DNA of 18,184 nucleotides from Gloeopeniophorella convolvens (GCA_022496205.1 WTXD01000203.1:1-18184); one strand, 5' to 3'. Shown: positions 1 to 8,787, numbered from the stretch's first letter. Notes: generated from the letters alone by a model not told the origin. Made by a program: numbers and translations.

Positions 1-1779
1 ATGATGTGCATGGCATGGAGTATATGCCATCAGCAGTACAGGATTTGAGCTCTTAGAAATACTGCTCTGATGGCATTAATTTGTGCTTATTGTAGTCCAT
101 CATTACGATTGACAGGTAGATTTATGGGCTCTATTGCTTTACTGTATTTAGGAACCACTGAATGGTTATCTAGGTGCCACCAGATAATAGCAACCAAGCT
201 ACTAGTATGTCAAGCAGGTAGAAATCAAATGTGTGCTTATTAAATGAAGTGTTAAACATACCATGACCCTAGTGATCTTGCACTAGAAGTGTGAATAACT
301 GCATACCAATGTATTGAGTGCTGTTATAAGTGGCATTAATCACTAGGAATGCATTGCCGAGCCACTAAAAAGTGTCCATCTACTATTAGGTCTGCAGACA
401 TAGCACAAAGGTATCTGATGTAAGATCTGAGCCATCCTAAGGAAGATCTTGCTTATCTTTATAGATCACATTGTGCCCCTTATCTCTAAGATTGCTAACC
501 CATGTTCTGGTTGATGTTGTGTTGTTTGGGTTGAGGCAGATCTCTTAATTTTCAATAATCTGCTTCATTCTGTAGATATCTTGTCAAGATATAATAATCT
601 CAATGGGCGGTGATATCCAAAGTTCGGGGAATGTGTGTAAAGCGCAAGTGACTTGGTGAGTTGCAAGGCCAAAGGGAGCAGAAAGAGCTTGAAGTTGCGT
701 GACTTCCGGAGCAGCCTGGCGGAACGGGGGCTTGAACGTGATGGAACCGACCAGGTGTCGGAGAGTTGCGCTGACTTTGCATGGAGTTGCGGATACAGTT
801 GCGAGGGTTGACGGGGCTCAACAGAGTAGGACAACGGCTAGTCCAGAGTGGAAGTGACGGAAGTTGAGATGCGAGCGATGGGAGTGCGATTCACTGGTGG
901 AAGTACAAGATAGACTACAGCTTAAATACCCGCAAGTAAGTTGCAACACATGTAAGTGCGCCGCAACTCTGGAACTAGGGTGGAAGACTGGAGTCAGGGT
1001 AAATTCAATGGTAACTGCAGGGAGAGAATGGTAATGAATAGGATAAGGTAGGATCAAACTGGCCAAGTGTCCCGAATACGAGGATCGACCTCAGCATAGG
1101 GAAGATGAAGGGATCGAGGGTGCCAGGGTGCTGCAGACCCAAGTGTCGTGTTCCGCACTGCGCAGGGATTGGAACTAACGCGAAGGGGGATAATACATGT
1201 CGGAGAGATCACGAGTCGAGGATTTGGAAGATATAAAAGTGAGGGGGGAGAGCAGGAGGACGTTGTGTGCCGCGCAGAGTGAGTTGCGCCGAAGCCCGAC
1301 TGGCCAAATGATTTGGAGAGTCCACATAGCGAGTGAATGCGACTGCTAATGCTACTTGTGAGCTGATGTGGTTCGGACTGCGAAGTGTGAGTTCTGTGTC
1401 GTGCCGGTGACTTGCGTAGAGTCGCTGAAATGCGTAAATTATACCGATATACGCCCTATGCGCCTGAGCAGTGTATCATCCTCCTCCCCACTGATATTCT
1501 AACTGTCCTCAGTTAGCGTCTTCCGTCCACGAACCGAAGCGCGAGGCGGAAACGAGGCGATCACGCTGATCTGCTGATAGACGTCTTGATAATCTATGAC
1601 TCGACTTAACACGCGGTGGAGCGATCGCTGTTAGCGATGGAGTGGCACATGTGCGCGTATTGATATGATCGCGGCATGCGGCGTCTTGACCTCTTGTCGT
1701 CGTTTTCACGTCGAGTTCGCCACTGCCCCCTCCTGCTCTAGCTTCACTCTTCACGATTTTCTTGCTTTGTCTAGTCAAC
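1..1779. other. Region without a recognisable gene
   Basis: No open frame here shows recognisable protein character. Bases 1-560 are AT-rich and stop-rich. Bases 560-1500 are more GC-rich and hold scattered GTTGC(A/G) words near 660, 695, 764, 783, 798, 942 and 1283, which may be remnants of an old repeat. The last 60 bases before 1780 are pyrimidine-rich, as is common in fungal core promoters. I see no tRNA, no clear TATA box tied to a gene, and no transposon ends. Confidence 0.5.
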
Positions 1780-2419
1780 ATGTCCGCCTCGCCTGCCTGC
1801 AGCAACACGCCCACCGCTGCTACGCCTGCAGCCGACAAGACTGTCTCAGCACGTGCTTCAGTAATGGCTGTCAAAGATGCCATTGGTGGGGACCACCCGT
1901 CCCAAGACACGCCAGCCATCCCTGCCAGTCCATCGGCACCACACAAGGCTCTAGAGGAAGACATCAATATGGAGAAGGATGAACTCGCGGATGAGAACGA
2001 GGGCACGACACGTTCGCAAGGCAAGGGTAAGATGCCGGAGGTTGTGCAGGACCCACCCGTCGAGCCCGCGGGACCGTTGGCTATCCCTGCGGTTCGTAAC
2101 AACCACGACTTGGTGCTGGGCGCTGCGAAGGCCACCCCACACAGTGCTACTGACGAGGAGGACGTGTGGGTGTGGGCCAAGCAGGCCAACGGCTGGATTG
2201 TACGTGCTACTTTCCTCTTCATGGTCTTGGACTGAACTTTTTGCCTAGGGCAAGTATCACGTTGCCCTCATCGAGGCCGACACGGATGAGTTCATCGATG
2301 TCGAGTTTGACAACACCCTGGCTACTTGCCGGATGCGCACATTGGAGTATGCTGATTTGTCGTGGATCAAGGCCTTCCTCGACCTCATGCAGGGGTGCAA
2401 GGGTGAGTTGAAGTGCTGA
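1780..2419 (+). CDS. Small spliced hypothetical protein, acidic N-terminal half
   Basis: Function not recognised. The chosen ATG at 1780 follows a pyrimidine-rich stretch and has a tcaac context. Exon 1 is 1780-2199. A 49-bp intron (2200-2248) starts GTACGT and ends CCTAG, and exon 2 is 2249-2419, giving about 196 residues. The first 140 residues are Ala/Pro/Ser/Thr-rich with an acidic patch (EEDINMEKDE) and a GKGK basic spot, so that half is probably disordered. The end of exon 1 and exon 2 look folded (DVWVWAKQANGW joined to GKYHVALIEADTDEF, then SWIKAFLDLMQGCKG). A perfect GTGAGT donor at 2403 and a CACCCAG acceptor at 2459 suggest a third exon reading AVVTERIRIHPTIAM, with a stop at 2633-2635; if it is used the protein is longer than given here. 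GC-rich third positions set it apart from the transposon genes to the right, so I take it as a host gene. Confidence 0.62.
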
Positions 2420-2834
2420 GAGAGAGGCAAGCATGTAGCCTCTTTTTAATGTCACCCAGCAGTTGTCACAGAGCGTATAAGAATACACCCAACAATTGCC
2501 ATGAGCGACAACTCACGCATGCATGCGGTTGTTTTAAGGGAGCCAAAAAAAAAAAGTAAACACTGTAGAACTAGCTGCAGTGCCTTATCTATCTACACTA
2601 CTCCTACTCTACTTCTACCTACACTCCTGCTCTAATGCTGCCTAGTCCATCCAAGCTGCATAGCACAGGGCATTGAGGGTGGGAGGCACTGGGGTGGGAT
2701 GCGTTGGGGCAGGGTGGGTTGAGGCGGGAGAGCGTGTAGAGCGCGGCGGTGTGCCAGAGCAGCGCTGCAAGGTGCAAGGCCAGAGCAGGGGCAAGTAACA
2801 CATATGGACTACTACTAGCTACTATCAGTCATGG
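2420..2834. other. Intergenic, simple-sequence and G-rich DNA
   Basis: This holds the possible third exon of the upstream gene (from 2460), an A-run near 2546, a CTAC-rich low-complexity stretch at about 2590-2635, and the G-rich block described separately. Nothing else is recognised. Confidence 0.45.
2677..2718 (+). other. Potential G-quadruplex block
   Basis: At least seven runs of three or four G occur within 42 bases, separated by loops of 1-7 bases, which meets the usual G3+N1-7 pattern. It lies between genes. A structural role is only a possibility. Confidence 0.4.
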
Positions 2835-2972
2835 GTTCAGTTGACCGCAGACTCTCTTATCAGTCATGGACAGCCGACGTCAGCCGACCGGCCCGGTTTC
2901 ACCTATCAGTCATAGGATCGGCCGATCAACCAGTTTTTATTGATAGGTCCGGTTTTGATCGGTCCTGTAAGT
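2835..2972. repeat. Dispersed repeat, left-hand copy
   Basis: This stretch matches 14583-14697 and 17411-17530 along its length. Shared landmarks in order are gaccgcag, tcatgg, cagccgacgtc, gccgaccgg, then ttcacctatc and gtcata (shared with the 17.4-kb copy), and a closing CGGWCC-type palindrome followed by tgtaag or gtgcaag. It contains the palindromes GACGTC and GGCCGACC/GGTCGGCC. The copies on the right lie in the 5' regions of genes B and C; this one lies beside no recognised gene and beyond the retrotransposon. Confidence 0.7.
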
Positions 2973-3084
2973 ACAAGTAGAACAATATATACAGCTAAGT
3001 AAACACCTTGCACCCAGTATGTAGGTACTATATTAATACTATTGACAGTAGATCGCCACTCTAATTACTCTGCATAAGAAAATA

Positions 3085-3528
3085 CCGGACCTGTTAAAGT
3101 AACAAAGTAAACTTTGGAATAGCCAATTGATGTTTCTAATATTAGGAATATACATTATCATACCTTCTACTTGGTACTAATAGGATGAAGGTGACTCTAA
3201 GGGATATGCAATAAGGTGATTTAGAGTAAAATACCGGTCCTGTCATACATCAGTCATGTTATTGTACATAGTATTAATATATATAGTACCAACACAATAT
3301 GTACATCCAGGTATAATTCTACCACTATATACTATGCATGGACACCTTAACAACACTACCTGAAAAATACCGGACCTGTAAAAGCAATAGAGTCAACCTT
3401 AAAGTAGATAGGAAATGTTTCTGATGTTAGCAATATATTGTGTCTTACTTGTTGCTGGATACTAATGAGACTGAGAGAGCCTTGAGGGTGATATAACAAG
3501 GGAGGATAGTTTATATTACCGGTCCTTC
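3085..3528. repeat. Two diverged 149-bp repeat units
   Basis: Words of the form TACCGG(A/T)CC occur with their CCGG at 3085 (A), 3234 (T), 3370 (A) and 3519 (T). The segments 3085-3233 and 3370-3518 are both 149 bp and align along their length at moderate identity, sharing for example tgtttct-at-ttag and tactaat-ga. The second unit is cut off by the retrotransposon at 3529. Origin unknown. Confidence 0.55.
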
Positions 3529-3600
3529 TGTTGGGAGCGGACTATGAAGGGCCCTTGAGTCACAAAGACCAAGGGGACTGCAGAGGAGGGGAATGAGTCT

Positions 3601-3653
3601 AACATTCATCAAAAGCGAACTACTACTTACCTGCAGAGGAGGGGAATGAGTCT
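3601..3653 (-). other. 53-bp intron-shaped segment in the 3' LTR only
   Basis: On the plus strand a 23-base word (ctgcagaggaggggaatgag plus tct) occurs at 3578-3600 and again at 3631-3653, separated by a 30-base filler; the other LTR has one copy and no filler. On the transcribed minus strand the filler begins GTAAGTAG directly after CTGCAG, and the second copy ends in a strong pyrimidine tract plus CTCTGCAG. A segment of exactly 53 bp running from GTAAGT to CTGCAG would, if spliced, restore the sequence of the other LTR. Length and ends match the other introns in this window. It sits just downstream of the TATA-like box, in the R/U5 part. Confidence 0.6.
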
Positions 3654-3679
3654 GAGGCGAAATGCCCCCCTCTGCAGGT

Positions 3680-3688
3680 CTTATATAC
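3680..3688 (-). promoter_or_regulatory. TATA-like box in the 3' LTR
   Basis: The minus strand reads GTATATAAG. In the 3' LTR it would not drive the element itself, but it could drive read-through into the left flank. Confidence 0.5.
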
Positions 3689-3716
3689 ATCAGGGAAGTG
3701 CAGGGTCGCAGTATAA

Positions 3717-3867
3717 GCGAAGTACAAAGGGAGCAGAGTAAGCGAAGTACAAAGGGAATGGGACAGGCGAAGTACAAAGGGAATAGAACAAGCACAGGTC
3801 CAAAAGGAGTAGAACAAGCACAAGTCCAAAAGGGGTAGAACAAGCGAAGTACAAAGGGATGGAATAA
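3717..3867 (-). repeat. Six ~25-bp tandem repeats in the 3' LTR U3
   Basis: Units of 24-26 bp based on gcgaagtacaaaggga plus a variable tail, the fourth and fifth in a variant form based on gcacaagtccaaaagg. They lie upstream of the TATA-like box in transcript orientation and are plausible enhancer-like repeats. The other LTR has the same array at 8825-8975. Confidence 0.85.
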
Positions 3868-4032
3868 GCAAAGACCCTGCAGGGTCATGGATGCAGGGCT
3901 GATGGAAAAGAAGCAAGGGTGAGTGTTCTGGAACGCTCGAGAGCTCCCTAGAGCACAGAACACTCCAGGGCCTTCCAGAGCGTGTCCCTGACACCCCTGG
4001 GACGCCTTTCAGCGCCCCTAGCCCCAGCAACA

Positions 4033-4039
4033 CTCCCCC
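4033..4039 (-). other. Polypurine tract
   Basis: The minus strand reads GGGGGAG directly against the first base of the 3' LTR (TGTTG). That is the position required for plus-strand priming, and it lies about 24 bp after the polyprotein stop. Confidence 0.8.
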
Positions 4040-4062
4040 ATGACAGGGAGACGCTCCAGGGC

Positions 4063-6009
4063 TCAACACACCATTCCCAGCATCTCCACACACCTCTGCA
4101 CCTTGAACCGATCCAGAGCCTTCGTGAAGATGTCTGCAGCCATGTCCTGAGTCGTCACAAACACAGGAGCAATCAGCCCAGCTTGAACTGTGTCTCTGAG
4201 CCAGAAAAACCGGAGTGCAAGATGCTTCATCTTCCCATGATGCTCTGGATTCTTGCTCACAGCAATGGCGCTTTGATTGTCCATTCTGAGAAGGGATGGC
4301 CCTGTGATGTTGTAGCCAATCTCCCCCAGAAACTGCCGCATCCACAGGATCTCCTTGCCAGCTTCCACAGCAGAGATGTGCTCTGCTTCAGTGGTAGACA
4401 ATGCAACCAAAGACTGCAGCTTTGAGCTCCAAGACACCGCTCCAGTGCCAATCTTCACCACATAGCCCCCAGTTGACTTGCCATTGTCAGGATTGCCTCC
4501 ATGGTCCGCATCTGAGAAGGTGATGAAGGGCTCAGAAGAAGTGGTAGGCTTGTAGGCAATCTTGTAGTCCATTGTGCCCTTCAGATAGCGCAAAACGTGT
4601 TTGGCTGCCTTCCAGTGCAGTGGACCAGGATTAGAATTGAATCTGGCAAGGACTCCGGCTGCATAGGCAATGTCTGGTCTGGTGGTGCAAGCCAGATACA
4701 TCAGACTGCCCACAACAGACACGTAGGGGTATTGGCGCATCTCAGCAGCTTCTGCTTCGCTCTGAGGGCACATGGAGATAGAGAGGCGTGATCCAGGGTC
4801 CAATGGAGTGGATACAGGCTTGCAATCCTGTAAACCATGCTCCACAATGAGATTGGCGATGTATTGACTCTGGGAAAGGAAGAGGTGACGATTGGGACGA
4901 TCCCTTTTGATCTCCATGCCTAGAAGCTGAGTGGTGGGGCCAAGATCGCGCAATTTGAAGTGGTGGGAGAGCTCCTGGACAATGGAGTCGAGTTTGGCAC
5001 CCTGCTTGCCAGCCAGAGTGATATCATCCACAAAGACAGGCATGAACACTCTGATGCCATCTCTCAGATAGACATAGAGGCCATGCTCAGTCTGGACACG
5101 CTCAAAGCCCATGGAAATCAGCACAGAGTTCAGTTTCTGGTTCCAGACTCTCCCTGCTTGCTTCAAGCCATATAATGACTTTTTCAGCTTGCAGACAGCA
5201 TCTGGTCCGTCCACCTCGAATCCCTCTGGCTGCTGCATGTAGATCTCTTCCTCTAGCTCGCCATTGAGGTAAGCATGAGAAATGTCCACAGAGCGCAGTT
5301 CCATGTCCTCCAGAGCAGCAATGGCCAGAATGATCCTGATGGTGGAATAGCGCACAGTGGGAGCAAAGGTTTCCTTGTAGTCAAAGCCAGGGCGCTGGGA
5401 ATATCCCTTTGCAACCAATCTGGCCTTGTACCTATCAAGTGAACCATCTGCATTGTGCTTCACCTTCATGAACCATCTAGAACCGATTGCCCTCTTTCCA
5501 GGAGGTAGCTTGACAATGTCCCAAGTTCCATTCTGCCTGTGGGCCTCCATCTCCTCTTCACAAGCATTGTGCCACAGCTGCGCATCAGAGCGCTGCTGAG
5601 ACTGCTTGTAGGAAGTGGGTTCAATGACAGAGGCCACACCTGCATTCAGGAAGTCAATGGGGTCATCTGAGCCGCTGTCCTCATCCTCAGATGAAGGAAT
5701 GGCTGGTGTTGGTTCCCTGATTTTGTAGCGCTCAGGGACCTTGTACTGATCAGCCAACCATTCTTCTCTGGGACGTCTGGAGCGCTGGGGGCGTATAGGA
5801 GCAGGGGGAGGAGAAGGCTGATGCCTAGGATGAGGGGAGTGAAGGGATTGTGAAGGGCTGAGTTGCTCTCTGTGAGAGGAAGATGATGCAGGAGGTGGAG
5901 TTGTAGGAGGAAGTGAAAGATGATGGGAAGGAGGTGTTTGAGGGCGAATTAGAGGAGCTGGTGGAATGGAAGTGGATTGATGGTGCACAGGAGGCAGAGC
6001 AGAAGACAC
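4063..6009 (-). CDS. Copia reverse transcriptase-RNase H (3' part of pol)
   Basis: This is the 648-codon 3' half of the polyprotein. After a Pro/Ser-rich linker of about 90 residues comes the copia reverse transcriptase: WFMKVKHNADGSLDRYKARLVAKG, the first catalytic Asp in VDISHAYLNG near residue 243, and VFVDD near residue 328 (the YVDD-box equivalent). RNase H follows with SDADHGG near 500, TEAEH near 540 and DNQSAI near 575, then ADIFTKAL near 627. The catalytic acidic residues I can place are all present. The frame has no convincing ATG of its own. It overlaps the upstream frame by 61 bases and continues it after a one-base shift at about 6014-6024, in a G-rich spot, so this part was surely read as a fusion with gag-integrase. 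The shift is not at a normal gag-pol junction, which argues for a mutation or a sequencing error rather than programmed frameshifting. Confidence 0.93.
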   Translation of the reverse strand: MSSALPPVHHQSTSIPPAPLIRPQTPPSHHLSLPPTTPPPASSSSHREQLSPSQSLHSPHPRHQPSPPPAPIRPQRSRRPREEWLADQYKVPERYKIREPTPAIPSSEDEDSGSDDPIDFLNAGVASVIEPTSYKQSQQRSDAQLWHNACEEEMEAHRQNGTWDIVKLPPGKRAIGSRWFMKVKHNADGSLDRYKARLVAKGYSQRPGFDYKETFAPTVRYSTIRIILAIAALEDMELRSVDISHAYLNGELEEEIYMQQPEGFEVDGPDAVCKLKKSLYGLKQAGRVWNQKLNSVLISMGFERVQTEHGLYVYLRDGIRVFMPVFVDDITLAGKQGAKLDSIVQELSHHFKLRDLGPTTQLLGMEIKRDRPNRHLFLSQSQYIANLIVEHGLQDCKPVSTPLDPGSRLSISMCPQSEAEAAEMRQYPYVSVVGSLMYLACTTRPDIAYAAGVLARFNSNPGPLHWKAAKHVLRYLKGTMDYKIAYKPTTSSEPFITFSDADHGGNPDNGKSTGGYVVKIGTGAVSWSSKLQSLVALSTTEAEHISAVEAGKEILWMRQFLGEIGYNITGPSLLRMDNQSAIAVSKNPEHHGKMKHLALRFFWLRDTVQAGLIAPVFVTTQDMAADIFTKALDRFKVQRCVEMLGMVC

Positions 6010-8426
6010 AGGAACATCTCCCCATGAACTGGCTGCTGTGCATCGCTAGAATCCTCCCAGAGGTCTGGAAGGTCGACTGGAGGCGTCTCAAGCAGACTCT
6101 GAGGGCGTGGTGCAGGCATAACAGGGACTGAGTGCTTCTGAAGCATGAAATAGCGCTCATCAAAGTCTGCACGCTCTGAAATCACCACTTTCCTTGTATA
6201 AGGATTGTAGAACTTCCAGGCCTTGTACCTCTGAGGGTAGCCAATGAAGATGCACTTCTCCATGTGCACTCCAAGGCTTCCAAGAGGACGCTTGTCTCTC
6301 TGGATCAAGACATAAGCAGTGCAGCCCCAGACTCGCAGCCTAGACACATCAGGTTTGCTGCCATAGAAGGATTCATGAGGGGTGCTGGCTGAGAGCGCAG
6401 CAGATCCCACCATGTTGCTGACATGGACATAGGATGCAAGAGCTTCTCCCCAGAAGGCCGAAGACATCCCAGACTCGAACAGCATAGAGATGATGGCCTC
6501 CTCCATCGTCCTGTTAGCTCGCTCTGCCACTCCATTCTGCTGAGGGCGATTCCTAGCAGTGTGCTGCCTCTGAATGCCATGCTCGATGCAGAAGGCCTCA
6601 AAGTCCCCAGACATGTACTCCCCACCCTTGTCATCTCTCAGAGTGCCCAGCTTGTGTCCAGTGACGCTCTCAGCCCATGCTTTGAACTGTTTGAAAGCAG
6701 CAAATGTGTCTGATTTGCGCTTCATGAGATAAACAGCTCTAAAGCAAGAGAAGTCGTCGATGAATGTGACCCAGTAGGAGTATCCTTGGATAGTGGACAC
6801 CTTGACTGGACCATGGACATCGCTGTGGACAAGCTGGAGAGGTCTAGACGCTCTGGAGGACGAAGATGGAAAGGGATCTGCATGCATCTTGCCAGCTTTG
6901 CAGGCTTCACATACTGGATCAGGCTCAGCTTGTGAATCAAGTTTGAGTTCTGTCACCAGGTTGCCTAATGCAAGCTTCTTCACCCCTGCTAGATGGTGAT
7001 GGCAGAGGCGACGATGCCAGAGGGCCCAGTCCATAGGAAGAGTGGTGGTGGATGAGGAGAGTGCAGCATGTTCCTCTACAGGAATGGTTTCACCAACAAG
7101 ATAGGCAGCATTGGATGCATTCACCTTCGCTTCAAACAGGGTTTGACTGTCCCTGATGAAGCTCATGGTGTCCTTGTTGACTGAGACAGTGAAACCACGA
7201 TGCATAGTGAGGTAGAGGACTGAGAATAGATTGCTGCACAGAGAGGGAACATATAGGACATTGCTGAACTCCACTGGCGCCATTTCCTGTCCCCCAATGA
7301 CAGGATTGAAGTGCACAGTGCCAATTCCTTCAGAGTACACCACTGATGCATCTGCCAGCCTGATTTGGATGCGATGTGGCCTTAGATTTCGCAGCCAATG
7401 ACGGTTAAATGTCATATGAGCTGAGGCCCCAGTGTCTGCATTCCAAGAGAGGTGAGAATGGGGCTGGGCAGTAGATAAGAGGGCACTTGCTGAGGCAACA
7501 GAGGCGGACTGTGGGACGCTTGGGACAGTGGATGGAGTGGATGGAGTAGGAATGGAAGCAGGAGCAGCATTGGAGGGATTGGGAGTGATTTGGCGCATCA
7601 GCTTCTCCTTCAAGAAGCATTTGGCCTCAAGATGGCCAAGGCGAGAACAGAAGTCGCATTTAGGGCGATTTGGAGCGTTCTGTGAGTTCTGTGAAGGAGA
7701 TGAAGAGCCTGATGGCTTGAAGGACGAGTTGGAGGGTTTAGATGATGCACTGAATGCAGAAGTGGTCCCTGAGAGGTTTGAACGTGTCTGATCCATGTTT
7801 CTCAATGCCTGGATGACTGTGGCCTTCTCAAACTTGTTGAGCACAGAGATGGTCCGGACCACATCATCAAAGGAGTGAGGGAGCGCTCTGATGATGGCCA
7901 TGACAGCCAGTTCATCATAGAGGTTGTCCAGAGTGAATGAATCAGGGGAAAGCGATTTGACCACTCTGATCTGCTCATCAACCTTGTTGATCAAAGCATC
8001 CAGGGACTCAGAATCCTCCTTCTGAAGCGAGAGCAGGGCGTGATAGGCGTTAAAACGAGGGGCAGCACGCTGCTGAATGAAGGAAGCTTTGAGAGTGTCC
8101 CAGATCTTGATAGGATCGTCCTCAAAGTCCCTAATGAGCACCTTGACATCATGAGACATGGCTGACTTGAGTGCACCAGCAGCTCTTTCAGCCTTGACCT
8201 CCCATTTCTCGAGCTTGTCCTCATCCACAGGAGCAGCAGGAGAGACCACATTGCCTTTGCTGTCAGTGACTTCAGCTTTGGCAGTGGGTTTCTTCTCTAG
8301 GCCAACAACAAGACGCCATAGGCCATGGAGTTGAAGCCAGGACTTGATGTCATCAGCCCAGAGGCGATAGTTGTGGCTGTTTAGAGGAGTAATGGACGAA
8401 ACAGGATGATCTTTGGTGGTAGACAT
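5949..8426 (-). CDS. Copia gag-protease-integrase (5' part of the polyprotein)
   Basis: An ATG at 8426 opens 825 codons. The N-terminal 240 residues are a copia gag (LNSHNYRLWADDIKSWLQ, then WDTLKASF). A CCHC knuckle CDFCSRLGHLEAKC follows at about residues 256-269, and a Ser/Pro-rich linker leads to the retropepsin motif WNADTGASAHMT near 330. The pre-integrase zinc domain has H, H, C, C in LWHRRLCHHHLAG and CEACKAGK (about 472-507). The integrase core has HSDVHGP near 534, LRDDKGGEY near 598 and PQQNGVAERANRTMEE near 633, giving the D, D, E triad; the usual DNGGEY box reads DKGGEY here. Downstream, RVWGCTAYVL and GYPQRYKAWKFYNP are typical of copia integrase C-termini. The last 20 or so residues are out of frame because of the frameshift, so the true product would run on into the reverse transcriptase frame. 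Confidence 0.94.
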   Translation of the reverse strand: MSTTKDHPVSSITPLNSHNYRLWADDIKSWLQLHGLWRLVVGLEKKPTAKAEVTDSKGNVVSPAAPVDEDKLEKWEVKAERAAGALKSAMSHDVKVLIRDFEDDPIKIWDTLKASFIQQRAAPRFNAYHALLSLQKEDSESLDALINKVDEQIRVVKSLSPDSFTLDNLYDELAVMAIIRALPHSFDDVVRTISVLNKFEKATVIQALRNMDQTRSNLSGTTSAFSASSKPSNSSFKPSGSSSPSQNSQNAPNRPKCDFCSRLGHLEAKCFLKEKLMRQITPNPSNAAPASIPTPSTPSTVPSVPQSASVASASALLSTAQPHSHLSWNADTGASAHMTFNRHWLRNLRPHRIQIRLADASVVYSEGIGTVHFNPVIGGQEMAPVEFSNVLYVPSLCSNLFSVLYLTMHRGFTVSVNKDTMSFIRDSQTLFEAKVNASNAAYLVGETIPVEEHAALSSSTTTLPMDWALWHRRLCHHHLAGVKKLALGNLVTELKLDSQAEPDPVCEACKAGKMHADPFPSSSSRASRPLQLVHSDVHGPVKVSTIQGYSYWVTFIDDFSCFRAVYLMKRKSDTFAAFKQFKAWAESVTGHKLGTLRDDKGGEYMSGDFEAFCIEHGIQRQHTARNRPQQNGVAERANRTMEEAIISMLFESGMSSAFWGEALASYVHVSNMVGSAALSASTPHESFYGSKPDVSRLRVWGCTAYVLIQRDKRPLGSLGVHMEKCIFIGYPQRYKAWKFYNPYTRKVVISERADFDERYFMLQKHSVPVMPAPRPQSLLETPPVDLPDLWEDSSDAQQPVHGEMFLCLLLCLLCTINPLPFHQLL

Positions 8427-8439
8427 GATGGAGAGGGTG

Positions 8440-8685
8440 TCAAATGCGTTGCCAGCCAGTAGGAGTGCGAGTCAGGCGAGTTCTGAGGACAGGGGAAGGC
8501 TTTTGGAGAGTGATAGAACGTTTAGGACGACGTCTGATGGTGGGGCGAAGGATAATGAGGGTTCTGTGACGCTTGACAAGCTTGCCCTTGTGGAGAGTGA
8601 AGGGCTTCTTTGTGGCGATGATTTGAGCGTTTCTAGGGAGTGGGGAGCGAGCAGGGACACAGTAACGGCGCAAGGCAGGGCCCAT
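8440..8685 (-). CDS. Possible 81-codon basic leader ORF starting inside the PBS
   Basis: An ATG embedded in the primer binding site (GGTTATGGGCCC) opens a frame through the leader that stops 13 bases before the gag ATG. The predicted product is strongly basic with clusters of Lys and Arg (for example KGKLVKRHRT and RRRPKRS) and has no acidic residues that I can see. It could be an upstream ORF that limits gag translation, a nucleic-acid-binding leader peptide, or chance. The same frame stays open backwards through the LTR. No homologue is recognised. Confidence 0.3.
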   Translation of the reverse strand: MGPALRRYCVPARSPLPRNAQIIATKKPFTLHKGKLVKRHRTLIILRPTIRRRPKRSITLQKPSPVLRTRLTRTPTGWQRI

Positions 8686-8689
8686 AACC
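8678..8689 (-). other. Primer binding site, half-tRNA-iMet type
   Basis: Directly inside the 5' LTR the minus strand reads GGTTATGGGCCC. This is complementary to the anticodon stem-loop of eukaryotic initiator tRNA-Met (GGGCCCAUAACC, anticodon CAU), not to a tRNA 3' end. Drosophila copia is known to prime from a 5' half-fragment of initiator tRNA-Met, and this site fits that mode. Matching is clear for 12 bases; further extension (around ggcgca, 8668-8673) is weaker. Confidence 0.82.
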
Positions 8690-8787
8690 TGTTGGGAGCG
8701 GACTATGAAGGGCCCTTGAGTCACAAAGACCAAGGGGACTGCAGAGGAGGGGAATGAGTCTGAGGCGAAATGCCCCCCTCTGCAGGT

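Larger units (their letters stand above)
3529..4032 (-). repeat. 3' LTR, 504 bp
   Basis: The boundaries come from alignment with the other LTR, which matches from TGTTGGGAGC to AGCAACA. This copy has 53 extra bases at 3601-3653. Otherwise the visible differences from the 5' LTR are a G at 3798 (A in the other) and a C at 4010 (T in the other). A TATA-like TATATAAG lies on the minus strand at about 3680-3688. Confidence 0.95.

Noticed and set aside
1509..2222. Long open frame of 237 codons on the minus strand
   Set aside because: It is antisense to the spliced plus-strand gene at 1780-2419, whose exon 2 and splice sites read better. The minus frame looks like the Ser/Ala/Thr-rich shadow of a GC-rich gene.
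3511..4345. Two long minus-strand frames through the 3' LTR
   Set aside because: They follow the 25-bp LTR repeats and repeat almost unchanged in the other LTR. The second also runs antisense-frame through RNase H. Phe/Leu/Cys-rich repetitive text, not a protein family.
8660..8689. Partial tRNA gene (initiator Met-like GGGCCCATAACC)
   Set aside because: Only the anticodon region matches and it abuts the LTR, so it is the primer binding site, not a tRNA gene.
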